Translations under genes and position numbers: made by a program
Part shown: positions 49,401 through 61,400 of the stretch, piece after piece
Layout of the letters: every line of letters begins with the position of its first letter
Position numbering within the stretch: the stretch's first letter is position 1
Notes under the pieces: model-generated
Seen by the model: the letters and a program-made list of their open reading frames with translations, nothing else
The model's database searches: none
What the model was told of the DNA's origin: nothing
NCBI GenBank assembly: GCA_000328365.1
Contig: KB299236.1
Span: 124,001 to 188,000 of the forward strand
Reading direction: 5' to 3'
Length of the DNA stretch: 64,000 bases
DNA from: Capitella teleta
Taxonomy: Eukaryota; Annelida; Polychaeta; Capitellidae

Positions 49401-52400
49401 GAGGTTCACGCGGGGATGCGTCGGTCGGCACCTCTTCATCCTGCGTGGCGGGCGTTGTAATTCAACCGATCGCTCGGCACCTGCATGCAATTCAGCGCTA
49501 GAACTGTAGATATATACAGCTTCCAGGGAAGAAGAGCAAAGCTGGCTGAAATTTGGCCAATTTGGCAGGGTTTTGTTTGCCGTTCGTTGGAAAAGCATGC
49601 ATGCGTCCTAATACAGAAGACATGCTCTGCCGTGTCACGCTTGGAACTGATATTCAAGTGTGTGGTTTTGGTATCACGAGAAGAGAAGCTGATATTTATG
49701 AGTTATGTCAAAGCTGGTTCTGTAATTATGGGTTCGTTTACATCATGGAAGTAACTTGATCTCTGGAGATGCTCACTTAGTCTGCTGAGTGATGGCCGCA
49801 CGTACTGTGTCGATTGCTTCCATGGCACCGGGCTCGGTTATAGTGTTAATCACATTCACTCCCCGCTAATCAGTCTTGAGTAATTCCCTAATTCAGCGCT
49901 GCTCTCATCCGATTACCCTGCCGTTGAAAGCACTCAACAAGTGGCAAGAGGTTCTTACTGCGCACATCAGTGTCAACGTCCGCCATCGAATCTACGTCTA
50001 ATCGAATCCGGGGCCATTTGTTTTGTAGAACGAGAACCGGGAAGCAATTTCTTCTTAGCTCTTGAAGCCACATCTCACGCTGAAGGTTGTCCTTACAGCG
50101 TTCCATCTCGCTTCCAGCTGCTGCGTCGATGTCGCGTTTTGCAGTTTTGGCGCCATTTATCGGCATGTACATGTGAATTAAGCGGTTGTTTTGTGTTTGG
50201 GCGTCAACCGGCATGATGGATGGTGCCCCAATGCACTGTGGGACGCCTAGTGTCCTCGTTCCCACGAAGGCGGGAAATTAGCAGACGACACTACGCCAAT
50301 TGCTGCTATTGTCCTCAGACGATGTGTTCTTCCATCAAGGTCGTTGACAGCCATATTTTGCCATGTTATTGCCCTTGTAAAGTATCGCATCTACACGCTT
50401 TGCCTTTTGTTTTTATTTGCTCGACTTGAGGCTTATTGGGCGCGTCATGTGGCTGCTGCTTTTAGCGGCACCGCCATGCATGCCCGCGATCAAACTAAGA
50501 GAATTTGCCCTTCGATCGCGGCCATATTCGTAAAAGGTTTTCAAGTACGATCGGATATCCGCAGCCTAAACAAATGACGGCTTCGTTGAGTTTAATATAG
50601 AAACAATATTTCTCTTTGAATGTCGTACCAAGAAAACTCAATACTGGTGCAGTAATAAGCTGAGAATCAACAATCTCACCCTGGCGCTCAGTATACGCTT
50701 TTGTCACGTCGTTATTAGCACGGCGCTTTTCCTGTGTCGGATCTACTTCGGTTTTTCCTCTTCCGCCAATCATTTGTGTTTGGTGGGGGAAAAAAAGAGT
50801 CCGTCATTTGCGGAGTATTCATTGTATATTACTGCGAATGGCTCGTTGTGCAGCAAGTGTGTGTTAATACCGGCGCGACGTCGTTTCTTTTCTATTAATT
50901 GTGATGGATTGGCGGCTCCTTTCGGGCTGATTTACGCCCTTCCATCATCGTGTTATCGCGCGCATTAGACAATACAAGCAGATGTCTCGCGTTTCATATC
51001 TCCGTGGTTGAAGCATTTGTCAAAGAGTCGTGTTAAAAGCAACACTCTGATATCACTCTTGGACACCATTCATTCATACCCACTTGTTCAGTGGGAGCTA
51101 AATGGCTGTAATTCACGATCAACAACGAGATAAGCCCACAAATGAACTTCCTAGTATAAATGACGTGTGTCATGACTGCTCTCAATTATATTAATGTGCA
51201 TATTGAGTAATGACTCATGTCTTGTTATCAAAATCCTACGGAGCAGAAGGCATATATTTACTCAGTTGATGTTTTAACAGAGTTCCGAATGGCAGTTTGA
51301 AGAAGCCTCGAGTTCTGTTTGCTTGTTTGTTTCTGGTGCACGAACGAGTGCGCCGTGCACGCGTGCTCCGTTCAATGACAATGGTTTATAGTGGCTGCAG
51401 CACTGAATGATCTTGTGAATACCCTTTATGTCCTTGTGTTTTTTCATCTGATCTTCGCTCCTTTTTAAGCCCCAGATCTTTTATGCCCCCAGTCAAAGAG
51501 CACGTGTGATGCTCAATGCTTTTTATTTACATCCGATGTTTTAACACATTAATGATATTTGTTTCGCAGGTCCGCATCTCTGACAATGGAGTGCCGTCGT
51601 TATCCTCCACCACCAGGGTCGTTGTCAAGGTTACCGACGTCAATGACCTGGCGCCACAGTTCACTGAGTCAGTGTACCGCGTGCGCGTTCCCGCCATGCC
51701 TCAGCCGACCGACGACGTCGATCTGTTCCGCGTCGTCGCGTTCGACCTGGACGAAGGGGCCAACGCTGACATTGACTTCAGCCTGAAGAACATGAAGAAC
51801 CAGAACAGGTTTTCCATCCACCCAAAGACAGGCATGATCTCCTCTTCAAAGGAGTTTGAAGCTGGCACTCAGTACGACATCACTGTCCAGGCCGTCGACA
51901 ACGGTGACCCCCAGAAGGTCAACCAAGTGCGGGTCTTCTTTTCTGTCGTCGACCGACCGGTGACTTCAGCCAACCCGCCCAGGTTCAACGCTCTTGAGCC
52001 GGTGGCGAGGGTCATGGAGGACGATCCTGTCGGCACTTCATCGCTCATCGTGGGCGCTGAAGATGATGACGGAGACAAAATATGGTTCTCAATCTCAGGT
52101 CGGTTCTACTTCAGACTTGTTAATGATTAATTTATTTCCATTTTTTCTATAGATGGAAATGAAGATGACACGTTTAGTATTGACCCTGAGAATGGAAACG
52201 TATTGCTGGCGAAAGCGTTGGACTGGGAGACGCGCAACGAGTACAACATCACAGTGCGCATCACAGACATGGTGTTCACAGCACACACAACCGTACGTCA
52301 CTCATTCTGCTGCTGTTCAGAGGAAAAATCTCAAAATTATCCCAATGATGGGATAAAAATGTTTTTCCATCGACTGTCACTCATCCAGATGTGCTGAGTG

Positions 52401-55400
52401 GCGTCTTAATGCTAATGTTTCAATTATTGCTTCTCGTTTCAGGTCCTCATCCAAGTCCTAGACATCAATGACCACGCCCCGCAGTTCTCGCAGTCTGAGT
52501 ACTCCGTGGGGGTCAGCGAAAGCACCCCCGCAGGGGTCGATATCCTCACCCTGGAAGCGAGCGATCTGGATGAGGACAAAAGACTCTTCTTCACTATTCT
52601 CTCCGCTTCTGATCAATCCAGCATCGACAAGTTTAAAATCAACTCGGAAACAGGTGAATATGAGAACCCACCAATTAGAATGCAGTATTATTTGAAGCAA
52701 CCAATCAGAAAGCTTGGTTTTGTGGTAGTTTTTGAGGGCTTCTTGTCGCTTCTTTTGTTGTCCGGTTGGTTTACGTGCGTAATCTTTAGTCTCTTTGTTA
52801 TTTCTATAAATACGGTATTTCATTTTTTTTTTTCTGTAGGTATATAGACTCTTCCTTTGATTTAATTAATAAAAAAAAACATATTAACAAAAATGGAATT
52901 TGAGCAATTTTAAAAGTGTTCAACTTAAAATTTTTCTTGATTAGGGTGGAGCAATGTTGTTTTGCATGCACTTTTTTGTGGCCCATTTTTGCCCAGAGCA
53001 CCTGCCTCGATTTGTCTAACACCCGGGTTCTTCCCCCACGGGACCGTTGACTGTCATGGCATGGCGTAACATGCATGTCGTGTGTGGATATTCGGCTTGT
53101 CATTGTTTCGTTGACTTTTCAGACGCAATTGGAGTCTCATCAGGTAACCGTCTTCGCAGGGTGGCTGTACAAGCACTTGCCCCCCGCGCCACACCCGGTC
53201 ATTTCAACGCTTTGTGTCTTAACTGCTTTTCGTTTGCCTGATTTTTGTTTTATTTTTTCTTATTCTTTAAAAGAAGCTAACTATTTTGTTGTTATCGTAT
53301 GTATGTATCAAAATAATTAGGTAATTATCCAACTACTATTTCATAAATCAAGAATGATCATGATTTGTCTTCTCTCTGGCATATAAAAAGATATTCATTG
53401 GAAATATTGATTTCTCGCGAATATCTTTTCTCTGTTTATCAATTTCAAAGGTGTTTGATTAATATATCTGTGATGTTATCTTTTCTGCTTGATAAGGATC
53501 AAGTCATGTCCTCTCTCTTAAGTTCATTCAATCGTTTCAATGACAAATCATGAATATTTACATTTATTATTCAAATCAGTAATGTATTATGTGAATTAGA
53601 GTTAAAATGTACATATATTATTAGAAGCCGACCATCTAGCCGCTTTTCTGGAGTGAATCTATGATTTCCTTTATTTTTTTCCTTGACACATCCCTTAATT
53701 GCTTCTATAAGTGTAAACAACGGATTTTCGTTATCGCCTAGTAATCTGATAGAGACGAGGAAAAAAAAAAACAAAAAAAAAACAGGTAGATTCAATTCTA
53801 TTGATTACCTCTGAGTGGTTTTTATTTTGCTTATTGAATTTATTTTCTCTTCTATAATTTCATGAATTTTGCTGTTATTTTGTTTTAAACTTATTTTGGT
53901 TTGCCATACAGAATTATCAGATTTAAGGGATTTTTGCTTCCTTCTTCTTTGGCTTACCGTTTCGAAATAATCTGCAGAAAATGAAAATTGCACAATTTCT
54001 GGGTGTTGGGACAAAATCAAAGATTGGAAAGGAAAAAATATATCTAATAATTTACTCTTTATTTTTTCTTCTGAAGGGGTGATCACAACGAGAGAGCGTC
54101 TTGATCGCGAGGCGGCCTCTCATCACCAGCTGGTTGTGATGGTCCGTGACCAGGGAACGCCGTCCAAACGAAGCCTCGCTCGCGTCGTAATTGTCGTGAA
54201 TGACCACAATGACCATCATCCGGAATTCGTGACGTCAGAGGTCGAAGGTCGAGTGTACGGGTCAGCTGAAATCGGCACTCAAGTTCTGACAGTACTGGCT
54301 GTGGACAGGGACCATGGCCACAACGCTCAGCTCAAGTACTCCATTGTCTCAGGTACTGCCTCTTCAATCTTTGCACTTGCTGACAAAACCAGACAAAATT
54401 TCACAAGTGTATCACGATTCGGTGAATTCCAATGATTAAGCATTGAGATCACAGCTCTGTGTTTACCAGTAATATTATCGGAAAAAAAGTACATTGTTCA
54501 ATTACCGTGCATTCAGTGCAGTCGTTCTGGGATTGCATACCTTTGCTCAATGCACCTGGGTGACGCATTCAGTAATCTTCCAGTCAATCCTGCTTTCTTC
54601 GCCATATTCGTACTGCATGTGATGCAAGTTTATTATTAAGTAACACTTGGGAGGCTCGCTGGGCCATGAGTGTTCTATATGGAGGCTGGCCGTATATTTC
54701 CCTATCTCTCACGTTGCCTCGTGGGAATGATTTTTGCATGCTCGTACGTCAAACGCTTTATAGCAGGTCTGCGTCTCTCTCGCCAGCCAGCGTCGTCAGT
54801 GGCTGCGTGTACAGTCTACATGCAGTACACATATTGTATTATAAATGTATTATGTATGCGATATTTTTCGTCATCTTTTTCTTCTGGAATGCCAGATTCA
54901 TGATAACAATGACAAAATGAGTCGAAATAATTTCCATTCGTTGCTCCATTATCTGGGTTTTTAAATTTTCCAATGTGGAGAAAAAAAAATATTATTATCA
55001 CGTTTTGCTTCGATGCTTTTCAGCTGAAAGGAGTTTTTCGTGTTTTTGTTGAGATCATTGCGGTTTCCCAAAGCGTCCACTTATTTTTGCGTTAAGGAGC
55101 TTTTTGCTCTTTCTGGGTGCTTATTAAATGGGTGTTCGTTTACTGGTCAATATGTCTGAGGTGTTTTCTTTAGACTTTCTTTGCAAAAAAGGCGATTTCT
55201 CCAGTGATTAATGAGTTTTCTGCTGGGCGCTGGAGCGCGACACACTCGTGTCATTTGTCTGGCCTATATCACTTTATGAATGCAAGCAAGGCCTGAAGAA
55301 TAAAACCAGTGTTTATCGTCTGATTTTTCTTCCATATTGTATTGTATTCAAAGGGAATATCTTGAACATTTATCTTTATGTATGAATTCAACGGCATGTG

Positions 55401-58400
55401 CGTTCAGTTTATTTGCTGTGAAGAAGAAAGATAAAAAAAATATCCCGGTTGATAACCGATCTACTTTTTATGGCTATGAATATTCATAAGTACGAGGGGT
55501 CGTATCAATGAGTTGCATTGAATCTCCCGCGACTCGAGGGTTCTTTAGCGCTCGGGCTAAACTTCAAGAGGACCCGAGAGAGAAAAAAAAAAAAAAAAAA
55601 AAAGCTGGCTGGACGAGGGCTTCAGATCGCTAGACGGAGACAGCTGTCTACGAAGCTGGATCCGACGCACAATCATGATGGAATAATGATGTGGATTCTT
55701 GGGGCGTTCCTATGAAATATTCCCGCTCTCTGAAATTTCCCGCACGTGTTATCTGCAATGGGTGAATGGGATTTGAGTGCTTTATTGCTGATAATGTCGC
55801 CACATGCCACTCTCGCCTGTCTACCGGGTTATTTTAATCAGTACTTGGGTTTTCAAGCACTCCTATGTCATAAATACCTTGTGTCATCCCAGATTACGGG
55901 TGATTAATCAGCAGTGATTTATTAGCTCTTAATTGCAGGAAACATCGGCACGGCGTTCTCCATGGATCCCTCTCTTGGGGTGCTGAGCGTCGCCAAACCT
56001 CTGCTTCCCCTCGGCCACAACCGGTATGACCTCCAGGTGCGTGCCGCCGATGGTGGCGCCCCCTCGCTCTCGTCCACTGCGTCCGTCACAGTGTTCGTCA
56101 CGACCGCCTCGAACGCTGCTCCTCGTTTCCATGACGACGAGTACACGGTGGAAATAGCAGAGAACCTCCCTGAGATGAGTTTCGTTGCGTCCATCCAAGC
56201 CGACAGCCAGTCATCAGTTGTCTACGATATCATACGCGGCAACGAACTGGGGAAATTTGGCATCAACCCAAGCTCAGGGGTCATTTACAGCCGAGATGAG
56301 TTGGATTACGAGCAGAACGAGTTCTTCAACCTCACCATCAAAGCGACCAACATGGCACGAGCGTGGAGCAGCACCCTGGTCCTGGTACACGTGGTTGATG
56401 AGAATGACAATGCTCCCGTGTTTGTCATGCACGCTTATTCTGGCAACGTCAGCGAGGCATCACCAGAGGGCAGTGTAGTGCTGGACGCTGACAACACCCC
56501 TCTGGTCATCAAGGCGTCTGACATGGACACCAATAGCAACGCTCTGTTGAGGTACTCCATCGTGGAACCAGAAGCCGCTCAGCTGTTTGACATTGACGCT
56601 AGCACTGGCTCACTCAAGACCAAGGTCACGCTTGACCACGAAGTAGCTGCTGTCTATGAGTTCAGCGTTCAGGTCCAGGACAGTGGAGTGCCCAGCCAGA
56701 GCGCAATGACCGCTGCCCAGGTGACCGTTCATGTGATGGACATCAATGACTCCCCTCCCCAGTTTTCTGAGCCAGAGTACTCGGTTCGTCTCCTCCTGCC
56801 TACGTATCCAAACGTCCTTGTCAGCACGGTTGTTGCTCACGACGCAGACACGGACGTCAACACTGAGCTACTCTATTCAATCACAGAGGGCAATGACCTT
56901 GAGCACTTTGCCCTTGACCCCACGGAGGGAACTCTGCGTGTGGTGGACTCAAGGGAAATGCTCGACTCCTATCTGCTGACCATCAGAGTGACCGACGGTC
57001 TCTACGACAGCACAGCGCAGGTCAAAGTCAGCGTTGATTTCACCGAGGACAGCGGCCTGTCCTTCAGCGACCATGAGTATTACGCAGAGATCAAAGAGAA
57101 CTCGACCGCAGTGTCGCGCGTGGCCATTGTGCAAGCGTCAGGACACGCTCTGAATGAGCACCTGACGTTCAGCATCCTCAACCCCAGTGACATGTTCAGC
57201 ATTGGAGCCACGTCAGGAGTTGTGACCACCGCAGGGAAGGCGTTCGACCGGGAGGTGCAGGATGAGTACACGGTGGTTGTGGAGGCCAGGGACAGCTCCC
57301 CCAGCCCCCGAGTGGCTCACGTGCTTCTTCGCGTCAGGGTCATCGACACCAACGACAACTTCCCGATGTTTGTGAACCAGCCGTACATGGCAATTGTTTC
57401 GCTGGATGCCACCAGAGGGCAGGTCGTTTACCAAGTGAAAGCGATTGACCGTGACATTGGGGAAAATGGACAGGTCGCTTACAGCATCATTGAAGGGGCA
57501 GCTGGCCTGTTCTCCATGCAAGTGGACAGTGGTCACATCATCCTGGACGCTGATTTGACCCTGGAACATCAGAACCAGCAGCATAAGCTCACCGTAGAAG
57601 CCCATGATAGAGGTATGACGTGGAGTCTATGAACTCTACATATTAGAGTGATCTATTTCCAGGGGCCGTCCCATTGAGTGTGCAGACCACGGTTTCCATT
57701 CTGGTGATGAGCAGAGCCACCCCTTCGTTTGATCAGCCTTTCTACCAGGTCGACATCTCGGAATCTCTGCCCATCGGCAGCGTGGCCGTCACGATCCACG
57801 CACAGAGCCCAACCGGCGGGAAGCTCATCTATTCCATTACAGCGGGCGACAAATATGACGAATTTGGCGTTCACTTCTCCACGGGTGAGCAGCTCTTGAA
57901 TATTGCATCATTTTCAGCTTGTAGTCATTTCATTCGATGAGAAACGATGCGAGAACAGCATTAACAATGCATGGCGTTCCTACTAAAATACAAAAGGCAG
58001 AAAGCAGCATTGTTGCATATCGAAATCATAACGCACTTTTATGCAATATATATTGTGGAGAAGGTTGACTTCATAACGGTCCTCGCGAGGGAATCATAAC
58101 GCATCGGCATGGAAACTTCTCATTTAGAATTTGTTTGGCTTCATTTCGACTAACTTGAATGAGCGCAGTTTTTGATGTTGATATTAACGGTCATGTTATC
58201 TCTTTCCCCCTGTGAAGCCATGGACAATATAGCCCCGTGTGAGTACTTCTCCGCCCTCTCCTACCTCCTTCCTCCTCCTACCACCTCTTTTTAGCCTTCC
58301 GTTGAGGCGTGTAGTATGGTCGCCTTTTAGCGTGGACTCAGAAATGCGAAACGTTTTTATTTGGGGTTCAATTCAAAGAAATTATACTTTTAGCATGAAT

Positions 58401-61400
58401 TTTCGCATGTTTATTATTTTATTGCGTTTCATTTTTTGATAAAATGATTTTTGGGCATTATAAATATTCATCAGATTGTGCTGATGAATATTCATACAAT
58501 GCTATTTTTCAGGATATTTATTTGAATTTTAAACAAAATTATGATTTTGTTAAATTTTCACCTACTTTCTTTGATTTGATACATATTTTTTTATAGCTTT
58601 TATTTCTGTTTTTGTTGGTGCACAATTATTTTATTTTCTCTGCACAATTTTGCTTTGTTAACCCCGCTATCGAATTAACGAAAAAACATAATTCACTGCT
58701 TTTGTTTACTTAATATTTTCATTATTTAAAAAAAAGTAATTAATGGTCTAAAGTTAACATATAAATTCTTCATAACCTTCATCTCCTTTTGAGTACTAAA
58801 ATGATAACATCCTTCTGAATATCGAGGTGTACGGTTTTATTTTAGTTGATATTCCCGATTTTATTATTATTTATTATTATTTTAACATCAGCCCAAATCA
58901 GCTTCTTACTAACCTCTGCGTCTCATAGCTTCAACGGTTTCTCTTATCACTCAGGCTCCATCACAATCGCTGATAAACTCGACTATGAACTGATCACCAG
59001 TTATCAGTTGACCGTCAGAGCCACTGACATTGACACGGGGTCCTTTGCGGAGGCCGCAGTTCATATCAACCTCCAGGTACATGAATATTATGATGTATTA
59101 TCAGCATACTAATGAAGTACACACAGGATGAGAATGACCACCCTCCCAGGTTCACCAGCAACGCGTACACAGTCACCGTCTCCGAGGTAGTCGCCATAGG
59201 AACGCCCATCATTACCGTGACAACGACTGATCGTGACTCTGGGGTGAACGCCCTCGCGCACTATGAGTTACGTGAAGAGGCAGAAGGGGGCGCCATGAGC
59301 AACCACTTCCACATCGACACCCAGCAGGGCACGGTGTTCACCAAGCAGCGTCTTGATCACGAGCATTATGATCAGCTCAGCTTCCTGGTCATCGCCACTG
59401 ACCACGGCATTCCTCCTTTGTCGTCTGAAGTCCGTGTTCGAGTGGTCATCACGGACATGAATGATAACCCTCCGCGCTTTGACCACCCAGCGTACGAAGT
59501 GGCCATTTCAGATCTTGCAGAGCGCGGTCAGTTTGTGACGTCTGTTATGGCCTCAGACGATGACGCTTCAGACGTCGGTCGCCTAACGTACTCTATCGTC
59601 GGGGGCAACACCAAACAGACATTCATGCTGGATGAGTTCTCTGGCGTCTTGTCTCTGTCCAATCTGCGCAAACCTTCCCTGGACGAACGATACCTCCTCA
59701 ACATCTCTGTCACAGATGGAGTCTTCACCAATTTTGCCACCGTTCACATCTCAGTGGACAACTCCAACCTTCATGACCCAGTTTTCCTTGAGTCGTATGA
59801 CATCTACATCGCAGAGAACTTGCCATCTGACACCTTCGTTGCAGCCGTCAGTGCCAGCGATGAAGATCGTGGCGATTACGGCAGCGTGTCGTACAGTATC
59901 GTCAGCGAAGAAGCGTTGGATCTGTTCTGGATAGATGAGACGACGGGAGAGATCTTCACCCTCGAGGCTCTTGATCGGGAAAAACATCCTCAGCATTTGG
60001 TTCCTGTTGCAGCCACGGACGGTGGTGGTCGCATGGGTTACGTGACGGTCATTGTGAACGTAGCAGACCAGGGAGACAGTGAGCCCCAGTTCAAACTGCA
60101 GGAGTACAAAGCCAATGTGTTTGCTGATGCTGAGATCGGAAGTGTTATTCTCAAGGTAAGCAGCTGCTTCAGTCTGGCATTGAGATGTATTTCATTTTCT
60201 GTTCAGGTCGAAGCTTCTGATGATGATTTGGGACCCAATGGTGACCTAGTTTATGCGTTAGTTGACAGCGGAATAACTCCCGCTTCTGAGGTGCTGGCGA
60301 TTGATCCAGTCTCGGGAGAAATATCTGTCAAAGAACGACTCGCCAGCCGAGGTATGTGCTTTGTATGCCTTGCCATTGATGCTGATATTGAGTATGGTGT
60401 TCTCAGAGCACCAACTGCTGCAGCTGTTTGTGAGAGCCCAGGACCAGGGAAGTCCCCCAATGCACTCTGACGTCCCGGTGGCGATCTATGTCATAGCAGA
60501 AGATGACCAGCCACCGTACTTTGAAGACAATCAACCGTCATACTTCATTTATGAAAACCAGGAGATTGGCTCCATCATCGCCACGGTAACCGCGCACAGC
60601 AACCACTCCCTCAAGTACTCAATCATTGCGGGCGAGAAGCCAGAGAGCAACAACCCAGAGAGGTTCCTCATCAACAATTTTGGCAAAATTGAAGTTTACG
60701 ACGCGCTTGACCGTGAAGTAGTGGACAGCGTTCGACTGACCATCCGTGCTGAAACGGAGACGTCACCTGCTCTGGTCGCGGAAACGGTGGTCACTGTGAA
60801 GATCATGGACATTAACGACAACCCTCCTGTGTTTGAGAGTCAGCATTACGCTGTGACCATCATGGAAAATGCAGAGATTGGATCGCAAGTGTTGCGAGTT
60901 GAAGCTCACGATGCAGACACAGGAGCAAACTCTGACCTTTCCTACTCATACCTCATTGAAGATGCGCAGATCTCCAACATCTTTGCTCTGGATGCGGAGT
61001 CCGGTCAGATCTCCACGCTGGTCAGCCTTGACCGTGAGGCCAGAGACACTTATGAGTTCTCAGTGACCGCATCTGACCGTGGGTCACCTCCGCTGTCATC
61101 GGTCACATTGGTCAAGATCAGCGTGACAGACTTCAACGACAATCCCCCGCAGTTTGAGCAAGACGAGTACGAGGGTGCGGTGAATGAGGACGCCCTCCCA
61201 GGCACCATCATCCTCATGGTGACCTCCTCCGACGCTGACCTCTCGCCCAACAACCAGGTCAGCTACAGCATTCGTGAGGGAGACCCCCTCGGTCAGTTCA
61301 ATGTCCGGCACACGGGCGAACTCTACGTCAACAAGCAGCTGGATCGTGAGCGCAAGTTCTGGTACGAACTGACGCTGGTGGCTTCGGATGGGGCACACGT

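Noticed and set aside
42506-51569. A nested gene in the 9-kb FAT intron
   Set aside because: All ORFs are short, without conserved motifs or convincing splice chains.
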